A stretch of 33,540 nucleotides of DNA from Caldilineaceae bacterium. Its GTDB lineage: Bacteria > Chloroflexota > Anaerolineae > Caldilineales > Caldilineaceae. The notes under the pieces were generated by a model. It was not told where the DNA came from and did no database searches. It worked only from the letters and a program-made list of their open reading frames with translations. The position numbers were made by a program, and so were the translations under genes. The stretch's first letter is position 1, and every line of letters starts with the position of its first letter. The stretch is taken from NCBI GenBank assembly GCA_026989655.1, contig JALSIX010000007.1, positions 1-33,540 on the forward strand, read 5' to 3'. Shown here one piece after another: positions 1 to 7,623 of this stretch.

Positions 1-32
1 TCCGGGACAGCCCCAGCCCCTCTTCCCTCCCC

Positions 33-413
33 TCACTCCCTCATCCAGGCCATCAGCACCCGGTCTGGCACGGCCTTGGCCATGCAGCCGTCCGCGCCCG
101 CGGTCTCCGCCTGGGCCTGGAGATCAGGCTCGTCCTCGCTGCTCAACACCAGGATCCGCACCCGGGGCCGCGCGGCCCGGATCGCGGCCACCAGCTCCAG
201 GCTCTTCTGCCCGGGCAGGTGGTAGTCCAGGAGCACCACCGCGGGCGCCAGGTGCTGGACCTGGGCCACCACGTCGTCGCTGCCGTCGGATTCCATCACC
301 CACGCCACCGTGGGGATGCGCTCCAGCAGGCGACGCAGGCCCCGCCGATAGACGGGGTTGTCGTCCACGATGAGGACACCTTTGGCCTGGGTCGACGACG
401 GTGAGGCTGCCAT
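33..413 (-). CDS. Stand-alone response-regulator receiver protein
   Basis: A 126-residue CheY-like receiver with no output domain. The acidic pair of the Mg site lies in LIVDDNP near residue 15, the phospho-acceptor Asp in VVLLDYHLPG in the middle, and the conserved Lys in CMAKAVP near the C-terminus. It probably relays phosphate or acts by protein contact. The open frame runs 61 codons further upstream, but that extension reads as non-coding. ATG at 413 is preferred because a TACAAC box lies five bases upstream and there is no Shine-Dalgarno site, which suggests a leaderless message. It lies downstream of, and in the same direction as, the LuxR-type regulator and kinase, so it may belong to the same signalling circuit. 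The family call is secure; the partner kinase is inferred. Confidence 0.85.
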   Translation of the reverse strand: MAASPSSTQAKGVLIVDDNPVYRRGLRRLLERIPTVAWVMESDGSDDVVAQVQHLAPAVVLLDYHLPGQKSLELVAAIRAARPRVRILVLSSEDEPDLQAQAETAGADGCMAKAVPDRVLMAWMRE

Positions 414-424
414 GGTTCGTTGTA
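414..424 (-). promoter_or_regulatory. Putative leaderless -10 element of the receiver gene
   Basis: On the minus strand TACAAC is followed by five bases (GAACC) and then the ATG at 413. No SD-like sequence is present. The spacing matches the elements in front of comEC and mutS in this window. No convincing -35 box is seen. Confidence 0.45.
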
Positions 425-564
425 CCGGAGATCCAGGGTTCCATGGACGGTTCGGGGGAGTCCCTCCATGGAGGAAACGGATCGGGGCCCGGGAACACCG
501 CTTCGATTTTCGTTGGCGAAACGAGAAGGCTGCACGGGGAAGGACGGCCGGGGCTTCACGTACA

Positions 565-576
565 GTACCATGGTAC
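565..576. promoter_or_regulatory. Perfect 12-bp palindrome GTACCATGGTAC
   Basis: The 292-bp gap between the two response-regulator genes contains no convincing gene. It holds this perfect palindrome, a possible dimeric-regulator site about 150 bp upstream of the receiver gene, and the hairpin at 601-634. Function is inferred from symmetry only. Confidence 0.3.
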
Positions 577-600
577 GGGATCCCCCGGCCGGGCACAAGG

Positions 601-634
601 GGAAAATTCCTAAGATCGGCCTTGGGAATTTTCC
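601..634 (-). terminator. 14-bp hairpin downstream of the kinase/regulator operon
   Basis: Arms at 601-614 (GGAAAATTCCTAAG) and 621-634 (CTTGGGAATTTTCC) pair over 14 bp with one G-T wobble around a 6-base loop. The element lies about 70 bp past the stop of the LuxR-type regulator, where a terminator is expected. No clear T-run follows, so an operator or processing site is also possible. Confidence 0.5.
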
Positions 635-705
635 GAAGATGGGGCAGGAGGGAGAGGGCCGGGCGCCCCCCGAGGCGGCCTGCTGCGGGGGGGGCGGGGG
701 CAGGA

Positions 706-1401
706 TCAGAGCCGGCTGCCGTCGTCTGGGGGCAGGAGGCCCAGCCGACGCGCGCGGAGCACGGCCTCGAACCGGTTGCGGGCCTGGAGCTTGCTCCGGA
801 TGCTCTCCAGGTGTTTGCCCACCGTGCCCGGGCGAATGCCCAGCTGCCGCGCGATCTCCTGGTCCTGGAGCCCGGCGGCCACCAGTTCCAGGATCTCCTC
901 CTCCCGGGCGGTCAGGCGCGCGGCCTCGGCCCGCTGGAGCCACGATAGCTGCTGCGCGGTCCACACCGGAAGGCCCTGGGCCACCCGATGGATGGCCGCC
1001 CGGACCGCGTGGGGCGGGTCGTCCTTGTCCAGGAGGCCATAGGCCCCGGCCGTTGCGGCCCGGCGCACCCAGGCCGGCCCCCCGTATTGGCTGAGGAGGA
1101 TGGCCCGGGTGGGGGGGAGGCAGCGGATCTCCCGTACGAGCTCCAGCCCCACCTCTGGAGCGGATTCCCGGACCCCCTCGTCGGCCCGCAGGCGCAGGTC
1201 CACCAGGGCCACCGTGGGGCGGAGCCGCCGGATCTGCCGGAGGCCCTGGGCCGCGTTCGTCGCGGCGTCCAGGAGGCGAATGGCCGGATCCTGGGCCAGC
1301 TCCTGCTCGATCCCCCGGCGGAAGAAAGGGGAGTCCTCCACCAGCACCACCGTGATGGGCGCCGGGGGCAACGGAGATGTTCGCGGCGGCTCCGACATCA
1401 T
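706..1401 (-). CDS. NarL/LuxR-family response regulator
   Basis: A 231-residue two-domain regulator. The receiver spans about residues 15-145, with VEDSP for the acidic pocket, Asp68 in VALVDLR as probable phospho-acceptor and Lys126 in GLLDKDD. A LuxR/GerE helix-turn-helix follows at about 162-222, starting LTAREEEILELVAAG and with recognition helix PGTVGKHLESIRSKL. The start is one of two adjacent ATGs (1401 or 1398), preceded by GGAGGAGG. It begins 19 bp after the stop of the membrane kinase at 1421-3250, so the two form an operon and very probably a cognate pair (HisKA_3 kinases usually partner LuxR-type regulators). It is the same class as Bacillus ComA. Target genes are unknown. Confidence 0.92.
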   Translation of the reverse strand: MMSEPPRTSPLPPAPITVVLVEDSPFFRRGIEQELAQDPAIRLLDAATNAAQGLRQIRRLRPTVALVDLRLRADEGVRESAPEVGLELVREIRCLPPTRAILLSQYGGPAWVRRAATAGAYGLLDKDDPPHAVRAAIHRVAQGLPVWTAQQLSWLQRAEAARLTAREEEILELVAAGLQDQEIARQLGIRPGTVGKHLESIRSKLQARNRFEAVLRARRLGLLPPDDGSRL

Positions 1402-1420
1402 GGCTGCCTCCTCCACACGC

Positions 1421-3250
1421 TCATGGGCCCGTCGGCAGGGTCCATGGGGCCTCGGTCCGACGGGGAACACACAGGCGGATCCGGGCCCCTGTACCGGGCT
1501 GGCTGTGGATCGCCAGGTTGCCGCCGACCTCCTGGGCATGGGCCTGCATGATCTCCAGGCCCATGTGGCGGCGCCGCTGTCCCAGCCCGGACACGTTCGC
1601 GGGATCGAATCCCTGTCCGTTGTCCTCCACCTCCAGGCAGGAGGTGCCCCGGTGGACGGCCAGACGGATCGTCACCCGGTCGGCCTGGCCGTGGATCAGC
1701 GCGTTGTTCAGCGCGGCCAGGAGCACCCGGTAGAGGGCCTCCTTCACCCGGGGCGGATCCGCCTCGTCGTACTCCGAGCAGTCCAGCTCGATCCGGGCCC
1801 GGGGGTAGAACTGTTCCATCCGTCGTGCCACCCAGGGCAGCACCTCGCCCAGGCTCTGCTGGGACCAGTCCATGGGCTTGGTGGTGTCCAGGATGGCCCG
1901 CATCTCCTCCACCAGGCGGTGCAGCGCGCGGGCCGCCTGGTCCCGGTCCTGTTGAGCCTGCGGATCGTCCAGGGGAAGGCTTTCCACCAGCATGCGCACC
2001 CCCTGGAGGTCGGACAGCACCCGATCGTGGAGCCGATCCGCGATCCGATGCAGCATCTGTTCCCGGCTGCGGCGCAGGGCCTCGGCCTCCCGGGCCTTCC
2101 GTTCCGTCTCCCGGAGGAGCTCGCCGTTGCCCAGCGCGTAGACCAGGCCCAGGGGAAAGACCACGCCCATCGCGATGAGGACCTCGTAGGGCACCAGGGG
2201 CCAGCCCGTGAACAGGAAGGGGAGCCACCACAGGCCCAGGAGCCCTCCCACCAGGATGCCCACGATCAGGAGCAGGGCGTGGGTGGCCTTCCGCTCGGTG
2301 GGACTCCACCGACGCCGTATCTCCGGCCATGTCCGCAGCACCAGCCCGCTTCCCAGGGCCATGCCCAGGATGCCGTAGAGGAAGGATCCCTGGAGCATGG
2401 CCAGGAAGATGGGGCGGGCCGGGGGGCCGTTCGGGACGGCCAGGAAGCTGGTCATGCCCATGGCCAGGGGAGGCAGGTAGAGCCCGACCAGCAGCCGTAG
2501 ACGGCGCCCTGTCAGAGTGTGGGGGCGCGCGTACACCCACATGCTGTGGAGCACCATCACCCCGCTGAGCCCCGGCACGGGCAGGACCACCAGCGAGAAC
2601 AGATAGGAGCTGGGAATGGGGGGGCCGTCGAAGCTGTCCATGGCCCACAGGAAGTGGACCATGGCCACGGCTGCCAGGATGGTCATCCAGCCCAGGACGC
2701 GACGGTGGGTGCGCCGGCCGGTGTGGACCAGGACCCGGCCGGCCCACAGGGTGGTGAGGATCATGGCATAGGGCAGCCCGAAGACCACGGCGAAGACGTC
2801 CCCGCTGAAGATCCGAGCCGGCTCCAGGATCTCCAGAACCCGGTCCCCCCGTTCCACCACGTAGCGGACCGGCGTGCCCGGGGCCAGGGTCCTGTAGATC
2901 TGGGGGTACCGGTCTGGGGCCTCCCCCTGGATGGCGAGCAGGTGGTCCAGCGCGTGGAGCTGAAAGGGCGCGGACCCGGTGACCCGCCAGGGGAAGAAGC
3001 TCACATAGTAGGGCGGATCCATGGTCAGGTCGTGGATCCAGAAGAACCCCCCATAGGTCTGGCCGATGTGCCGGGCCACGCCGACCAACAGCCCCGTACC
3101 CCACACCAGGAGCACCAGGGCAGCCAGGTCGAACAGGCGCGGGGTCGGATCCTGGCGCCACCCTTGCCACAGACGAGACGAGCCCAGAACACGGGACAGA
3201 GGACCCATGGAACCGAACCGACAAGGTACCGACCCAGAGGGCACGGCCAT
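1421..3250 (-). CDS. Membrane sensor histidine kinase, HisKA_3 (NarX/ComP) class
   Basis: A 609-residue kinase if it starts at ATG 3250; ATG 3208 (595 residues) is an alternative and neither has a good SD. One TM segment at about 40-60 is followed by an extracytoplasmic loop of about 90 residues, whose end (APGTPVRYVVERGDRVLEI) resembles the last strands of a PDZ-like domain. Further TM segments fall at about 150-370. The dimerisation helix carries the phospho-acceptor His408 in DRLHDRVLSDLQ, and the ATPase domain has NNALIHG (N box) and EDNGQGFD (G1). It phosphorylates itself and very probably the regulator at 706-1401. The loop-in-PDZ arrangement recurs in the kinase at 14495-17050. The ligand is unknown. 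Confidence 0.9.
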   Translation of the reverse strand: MAVPSGSVPCRFGSMGPLSRVLGSSRLWQGWRQDPTPRLFDLAALVLLVWGTGLLVGVARHIGQTYGGFFWIHDLTMDPPYYVSFFPWRVTGSAPFQLHALDHLLAIQGEAPDRYPQIYRTLAPGTPVRYVVERGDRVLEILEPARIFSGDVFAVVFGLPYAMILTTLWAGRVLVHTGRRTHRRVLGWMTILAAVAMVHFLWAMDSFDGPPIPSSYLFSLVVLPVPGLSGVMVLHSMWVYARPHTLTGRRLRLLVGLYLPPLAMGMTSFLAVPNGPPARPIFLAMLQGSFLYGILGMALGSGLVLRTWPEIRRRWSPTERKATHALLLIVGILVGGLLGLWWLPFLFTGWPLVPYEVLIAMGVVFPLGLVYALGNGELLRETERKAREAEALRRSREQMLHRIADRLHDRVLSDLQGVRMLVESLPLDDPQAQQDRDQAARALHRLVEEMRAILDTTKPMDWSQQSLGEVLPWVARRMEQFYPRARIELDCSEYDEADPPRVKEALYRVLLAALNNALIHGQADRVTIRLAVHRGTSCLEVEDNGQGFDPANVSGLGQRRRHMGLEIMQAHAQEVGGNLAIHSQPGTGARIRLCVPRRTEAPWTLPTGP

Positions 3251-3273
3251 CCGGGTGCCACAGCGGAGCGGTG

Positions 3274-3315
3274 CATATCATTTCGCAGAGAGCAGTCTTC
3301 CTGACATCATATCAT
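3274..3315. repeat. Spaced direct repeat CATATCAT
   Basis: CATATCAT occurs at 3274-3281 and again at 3308-3315, 34 bp apart (about three helical turns), in an AT-richer patch just upstream of the kinase gene. It may be an operator or part of the kinase promoter; no clear -35/-10 pair could be fixed. Confidence 0.3.
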
Positions 3316-3430
3316 GCGTCCTCCGAGGCGACCAGGGCATTGGTTGGAAAAAAGCTGTACAGAGCCTACCCTGTGCCTACCCCGGTGGACTTCTCGGGGA
3401 TCGGCCTGGCCCCTTCCGGCCCTTCCACGC

Positions 3431-3465
3431 GCAGGCGGGCAGGGAACGCTTCCCTGCCCGCCTGC
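3431..3465 (-). terminator. Perfect 16-bp hairpin after the secreted-protein gene
   Basis: Arms at 3431-3446 (GCAGGCGGGCAGGGAA) and 3450-3465 pair perfectly with a 3-base loop. The hairpin lies about 60 bp beyond the stop of the gene at 3528-5471 and ahead of the kinase gene. No T-run follows on the minus strand, so it is a factor-dependent or weak intrinsic terminator. Confidence 0.6.
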
Positions 3466-3527
3466 GGGGTCGAGGAACCCCCGGGTCGTGGGTTCCGATG
3501 GCCTGTTCCGCTATGCCCGGCCGGGGC

Positions 3528-5471
3528 TCACGGCCGGATCCGCCAGAACATCTCGCCCTGGAGCGTCGCGTCCTCCGCCGCGTCCACCAGTTCGCCCTCG
3601 CAGTCATAGGCCATCAGGTCGTAGTGGCCCGCGGTCAGCTCCAGGACCACCGTGTCCCCGGGCTCCAGGGGTTCCTCCAGCCGGTTGGTGGGCTCCTCCG
3701 TGCTTTCCGTGGGGGTCACGTACACCGTGCAGACGGGCGCTTCGCTCTCGTTGGTCACGTCCAGGGAGACCTGCACCAGCTCCTGGGGGGTCTCCACCCG
3801 GGAGATCAGGGTGAAGCGGCTGGGGGCATCGCCGTAGGAGGTCACCTGGACCGTGTAGCGGCCGGCCGGGGCATCCGCCTGGCCCACCAGCTCGTTGGCG
3901 CTCAAGGTGGTGCTGGATTGGTAGATCGGGCTCTCCCCCCGTTCGTCCACCAGCTCCAGGGTCAGGTCCAGGTCCGCGGTGCCGTCCCCCACCAGGAAGA
4001 CGGACACGAACGCGCCCTCGGTCTCCACGGGGAACAGGAAGAACGCGGTCTCCCCAGGGGCCACCTCACCGGTGCGCACGTCGTTGGCCTCCAACACCGG
4101 CGGCGTCCCCTCGTCCAGATACCCCACCTGGAAGGGCACCGGGGCCCCCTCGTTGTACACGGCCACGTAGTAGGTGCCCTCCACGGGGGTCACGAACACC
4201 GCCTCGGCCACCGCTTCCAGGAACAGGCTGCTGGAGGCCAGGTTCCCGAGCCGGGGGCGCAGACCCACGTCGAAACCGAGGGCCGCGTCCTCGTCATCGC
4301 TGGCCAGCGCCACCCGGATCAGGCGACCGGCCGGGGCCTCGAACCGATAGTAGCGTGTCTCCCCTTCGCGGATCTCCCCCTCCAGGAAGGTGCCCTCCTC
4401 CAGGGGGGTGGGCGGGGTTCCCTCCTGGCCGGTGATCTCCAGGGTGAAGGGCACCTCCATGTCCTCCATCGACGCCCGGTTCACGGTGATCAGGTAGCGG
4501 CCCGGGAGCACCCCGGCCAGGGAGACCTCCTCCAGGGGGACATCCACCCCCAGGCTGGAGCCTTCGACCAGGGGGGACACCAGGGCGTCGGCCACGGTCA
4601 GGTCCAGGTCGATGTCCTCGTCCTCCCAGGTGAGCGTCACCGTCAGCTCCTCGTAGAAGCTATCCAGCTCCAGGACGTAGATCCAGCGATCGATGCCCTC
4701 CACCAGGGAGTCCTCGATGACGTCGCCCACCTGGTAGATCTCCGGCGAGGGGCCCAGGAGCACCATCGCGATGACCGCGGCCTCCGTGTCCCAGGGTTCC
4801 ATGGTCACCGTGAACTGGCCGCCATCGGTCCAGAAGAGGGCCATGGCCAGATCGGTGGGGTCGGCGACGTTGCTGCCGAAGACCTCCACGTTGTCGTCTC
4901 CCTCCACGGTGATCCCCACGGGCTGTTCGCCCTCTTCCGGCGCCGCGACGACGAAGACCGGCATGGGGTAGGGGAACTCCGGGATCTCCAGCGTCCCGTA
5001 GCGGGGGGAGCGCATGGAGCTCAGGAGCACGGCCCCGCCCAGGTGCAGCAGACCCGGTTCGTCGGCCTGTCGCCCCATAGAGCCGATCATCCCCATCAGG
5101 GCAAACCGCACCTCCCCGTCCTCCTCCGCGGCGACGGTGAGTCGATAGGTGCCCTCGGTCAGGTCGATGGGCGCGCTGTCCAGGGCCTCCAAGGTGTCCT
5201 CCGCGATGATCTCCCCCTGGTCGTCCGTCAAGGTGGCCCGGAACCCCGTGGGATCCCCTTCGAAGACCGAGAGGAAATAGAGGCCGTCGATGGCCACCGC
5301 GAACCGGTACGTCGCGGCCTCGCCCGCGTCCAGCTCCACAGAGGTCATCTGGCCCAGCAGCAGCGGGGCCTCCTCCTGGGCCTGCGCCGGCGCGGCCACG
5401 AGGCCGACCACCCACGCCAGCAACAGCACCCATGCCAGCACCGAGGTCAGGGATGGGTTTCGACGGTCCAT
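3528..5471 (-). CDS. Secreted multi-domain beta-sandwich (PPC-like) protein
   Basis: A 647-residue exported protein. Residues 1-32 form a signal peptide: basic start, hydrophobic core VLAWVLLLAWVVGLV, and AQA cleavage site before QEE. The mature part is acidic and built from repeated beta-sandwich modules ending in Gly-x-Tyr strands (EGTYRLTV, PGRYLITV, EGTYYVAV, AGRYTVQV), typical of pre-peptidase C-terminal (PPC) domains. The last about 90 residues are a different module with two Cys, VYVTP and GHYDLMAYDCEG, a style common at the ends of secreted Chloroflexota proteins. No catalytic motif is seen, so an adhesive or binding role at the cell surface is the most that can be inferred. The start is supported by GGAGGTG eight bases before the ATG. 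Confidence 0.85.
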   Translation of the reverse strand: MDRRNPSLTSVLAWVLLLAWVVGLVAAPAQAQEEAPLLLGQMTSVELDAGEAATYRFAVAIDGLYFLSVFEGDPTGFRATLTDDQGEIIAEDTLEALDSAPIDLTEGTYRLTVAAEEDGEVRFALMGMIGSMGRQADEPGLLHLGGAVLLSSMRSPRYGTLEIPEFPYPMPVFVVAAPEEGEQPVGITVEGDDNVEVFGSNVADPTDLAMALFWTDGGQFTVTMEPWDTEAAVIAMVLLGPSPEIYQVGDVIEDSLVEGIDRWIYVLELDSFYEELTVTLTWEDEDIDLDLTVADALVSPLVEGSSLGVDVPLEEVSLAGVLPGRYLITVNRASMEDMEVPFTLEITGQEGTPPTPLEEGTFLEGEIREGETRYYRFEAPAGRLIRVALASDDEDAALGFDVGLRPRLGNLASSSLFLEAVAEAVFVTPVEGTYYVAVYNEGAPVPFQVGYLDEGTPPVLEANDVRTGEVAPGETAFFLFPVETEGAFVSVFLVGDGTADLDLTLELVDERGESPIYQSSTTLSANELVGQADAPAGRYTVQVTSYGDAPSRFTLISRVETPQELVQVSLDVTNESEAPVCTVYVTPTESTEEPTNRLEEPLEPGDTVVLELTAGHYDLMAYDCEGELVDAAEDATLQGEMFWRIRP

Positions 5472-5593
5472 GGTTCACACCTCCACCAAGTCTGGATCCA
5501 GCGCGAAGGAGCGTTCACCGAAGCCCACCTCCGGTGGTGTCCGCACCACGCGGCTTCCGGAGGGGCTGGTCTCCAATGTAGGTCCGGCCTGTC

Positions 5594-7192
5594 TCAAGGA
5601 TCTCTCGTCGCCGGGGCAGGGCTTCCGTCGGGCCCGGCCTGCAGGTGGATCTCCACCTCGTGGCCGCACACGTCCACCACCCGCACGGCCACCCTCCTTC
5701 CCGGCACCAGCGGGTACTGCCCCGACACCTGCGCCACCTTCCCCCGGGGGGCGTCCACCAGTCGGGCCCGAAAGCACCGCCCGTCGTGGTCTGGGTCCAC
5801 GAACACCGCCTGCACGGCCTCTCGCCAGTCCCCGGGTCCGGCCTCTCCGCGGCGGGCCAGCAGCTCGGCCAGGTGGGGGCAGAAGAAGCCGTTGACCTCC
5901 AGGCGGGGGCCGTCCTCCTCGGCTCGCAGGCCCAGCCGGACCGTGGGCTTGCCGCCCGGTGTGGGCGACGCGCCCTCCATCCGGTGGACCTCCACCCGGA
6001 GGGGACCTTTTACCCGGGCCAGACGGCAGAGGGCGGTGCGGATGGCCGTCCAGTTGCCGTCACAGCCCACCCAGGGGCGCCCCAGCTCCTGGGCCACCAC
6101 TGCGGCGGTGCCCGAGCCCAGGAATCCGTCCAACACCGGGTGGCCGGGCTCCGTGGCCGTCTCCAGGATGCGGCGCAGCAGGTGTGTGGACTTCTGGGTG
6201 GGGTAGTTCGCGTCCTCGCCCGGCACGGTCCCCAGCCCCGGCACGTCGTCCCAGATGTTGTCCACGGCCCGGGTCACCACATAGCGGTCCGGCCCACAGG
6301 CCTCCAGGTAGTATTTTATCCCGATGTTCCCGCCGTTGGAGGCGTAGATTCGGCGGGTCTTCTTGTCCACCACGATCTCTCCGCCGTAAGGCGCGTAGAG
6401 CCGTCCCTCCCGGTGCAGGGCCAGCAGGCGCTCGAAGCTGTAGGTGCCCGGATCCGAGGTGCGGAAGAAGCCCCGCTCGTCCTCCATGAAGCGGGCCGCG
6501 GCCTGGGCTCGGGTCAGGAGGATCCGCTTCCGAGGCGGGTGCCACACCGGACGGGCATTGGGGCGGCGGGCAACGATGTGGATGCTGTGGGCGCTGTAGG
6601 GGAAGTAGCGGGCATGGACCTTCGCGCCTCGGGCCGTCTGGCTGCGCCAGGTGACGGTGTTCAGGAGGCACTCCGGCCCGAAGATCTCCTCCAGCAGCAG
6701 CCGGAGCCGCGCGCCGCTGCGGTGGTCGCAGTGGAGCCACAGGGTGCCGTCGGGGTGCATCAGCTCCCGGAAGAGGAGGAGCCGTTCGGCCATGAACTGG
6801 AGGTACTCGGCCTCGTCCCAGGTGTCCGGGTACTGGAGCTGGGCGGCCAGTTTCGGGCTGTGCCGCCGCCGCAGGCGGATCCACCGGGTGTGGTCCCGGC
6901 CGGAGTTGTAGGGCGGATCCAGGTAGATCAGCCGGAAGTGGCCGGCATATCCCTGGCTCAGCAGCCAGGCCGCGGCGTCCCGGTTGTCGCCGTGGAGGAG
7001 GAGGCCCGAGGGGGCGGCCGGGGGCGCGTTCCCCAGCTCCAGGCGCTCCACCAGGGCGGCCTGGGGAGCGGTCACTTCCACGGCCAGGCATTTGCCCGGC
7101 CACTCCAGCCGGACCGCTCCCGGCGGTGGGGTGGCCTGGAAGCGGAACGAGGTCTTGGAGCAGGGTTCTGGCCGGTCGGGGGGCTCGCACAT
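5594..7192 (-). CDS. Site-specific DNA methyltransferase (beta class, Mod-like)
   Basis: A 532-residue SAM-dependent amino-methyltransferase. The catalytic motif LDPPYNSG (residues 91-98) precedes the SAM-binding motif DGFLGSGTAAV (355-365), the order of the beta class that includes type III Mod subunits. Between them lies a target-recognition region (about 175-320) with GGNIGIKYY and NYPTQKS, the latter typical of Mod proteins. Residues about 395-532 form an extra C-terminal domain of unknown role, with VFVDPDHDGRCFRARL and VAVRVVDVCGHEVEI. Most likely product N6-methyladenine; N4-methylcytosine cannot be excluded. No restriction endonuclease or helicase is adjacent, so it looks like an orphan methyltransferase. 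ATG 7192 is chosen because AGGAG lies about eight bases upstream; the frame stays open further but reads as non-coding. Confidence 0.9.
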   Translation of the reverse strand: MCEPPDRPEPCSKTSFRFQATPPPGAVRLEWPGKCLAVEVTAPQAALVERLELGNAPPAAPSGLLLHGDNRDAAAWLLSQGYAGHFRLIYLDPPYNSGRDHTRWIRLRRRHSPKLAAQLQYPDTWDEAEYLQFMAERLLLFRELMHPDGTLWLHCDHRSGARLRLLLEEIFGPECLLNTVTWRSQTARGAKVHARYFPYSAHSIHIVARRPNARPVWHPPRKRILLTRAQAAARFMEDERGFFRTSDPGTYSFERLLALHREGRLYAPYGGEIVVDKKTRRIYASNGGNIGIKYYLEACGPDRYVVTRAVDNIWDDVPGLGTVPGEDANYPTQKSTHLLRRILETATEPGHPVLDGFLGSGTAAVVAQELGRPWVGCDGNWTAIRTALCRLARVKGPLRVEVHRMEGASPTPGGKPTVRLGLRAEEDGPRLEVNGFFCPHLAELLARRGEAGPGDWREAVQAVFVDPDHDGRCFRARLVDAPRGKVAQVSGQYPLVPGRRVAVRVVDVCGHEVEIHLQAGPDGSPAPATRDP

Positions 7193-7252
7193 GTTGCCGG
7201 CTCCTGGCTCTGGGAGCGGGTAGGACGGTGTCGGGGCGCGCTCCCCGCCAAT

Positions 7253-7301
7253 GCCAGAGACCCGGCAGGCCGAGGGAGGTCGGCGCGGCCGGGTCTCTGG
7301 C
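7253..7301 (-). terminator. 14-bp hairpin ending the molybdenum hydroxylase operon
   Basis: GCCAGAGACCCGGC (7253-7266) pairs perfectly with GCCGGGTCTCTGGC (7288-7301) around a 21-base loop. It lies between the stop of the MoaD-like gene and the methyltransferase start, so it probably separates the two transcription units. No T-run is present. Confidence 0.55.
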
Positions 7302-7341
7302 CGTTCGGGGAAATGGCGGAGGAGTTCGCCGGGGCAATGGG

Positions 7342-7620
7342 TCAGCCCAAGGCCGACTCCCCGCCGCTCATGGCGGGCACGATGTGGACCTCGCTGTCCG
7401 CTCGCACCCGTTCTCGGACGCCCTTGGGGCTCACCACGCCGTCCACGGCCACGCTGAGCCCGGGCTTCAGCTCGCCGTCCTGGAGCACCCGGGCCGCGAA
7501 GCCCGGGTAGCGGCCGTCGATGGCCTGGATCAGCGCCAGCACCGTCTCTCCAGGGACCTCCACCTTCTCCTGGCCCTGGGTGAGGGAGCGCATCAGGGGG
7601 GGAATCCAGACCGTGGCCAT
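7342..7620 (-). CDS. MoaD/ThiS-family ubiquitin-like protein
   Basis: A 92-residue beta-grasp protein. It has the family pattern: hydrophobic start (MATVWIPP), VPGETVLALIQAIDGRYPG in the helix region, VAVDGVV, and SEVHIVPAMSGG near the end. MoaD-type proteins carry sulfur as a C-terminal Gly-Gly thiocarboxylate for molybdopterin synthesis. Here Gly86-Gly87 is followed by five more residues (ESALG), so it cannot act directly unless trimmed. It starts three bases after the stop of the Moco-binding subunit, so it is the last gene of the hydroxylase operon and probably serves cofactor supply or maturation of that enzyme. Family call is good; whether it is an active sulfur carrier is open. Confidence 0.82.
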   Translation of the reverse strand: MATVWIPPLMRSLTQGQEKVEVPGETVLALIQAIDGRYPGFAARVLQDGELKPGLSVAVDGVVSPKGVRERVRADSEVHIVPAMSGGESALG

Positions 7621-7623
7621 GGC

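Noticed and set aside
3066-6206. A very long plus-strand open frame antisense to the secreted-protein and methyltransferase genes
   Set aside because: It is the mirror of GC-rich codon use in real genes; the product is low-complexity (Gly, Arg, Pro, His, Gln rich), lacks an SD and matches no family. Similar frames opposite the molybdenum hydroxylase, mutS and protease genes are rejected for the same reason.
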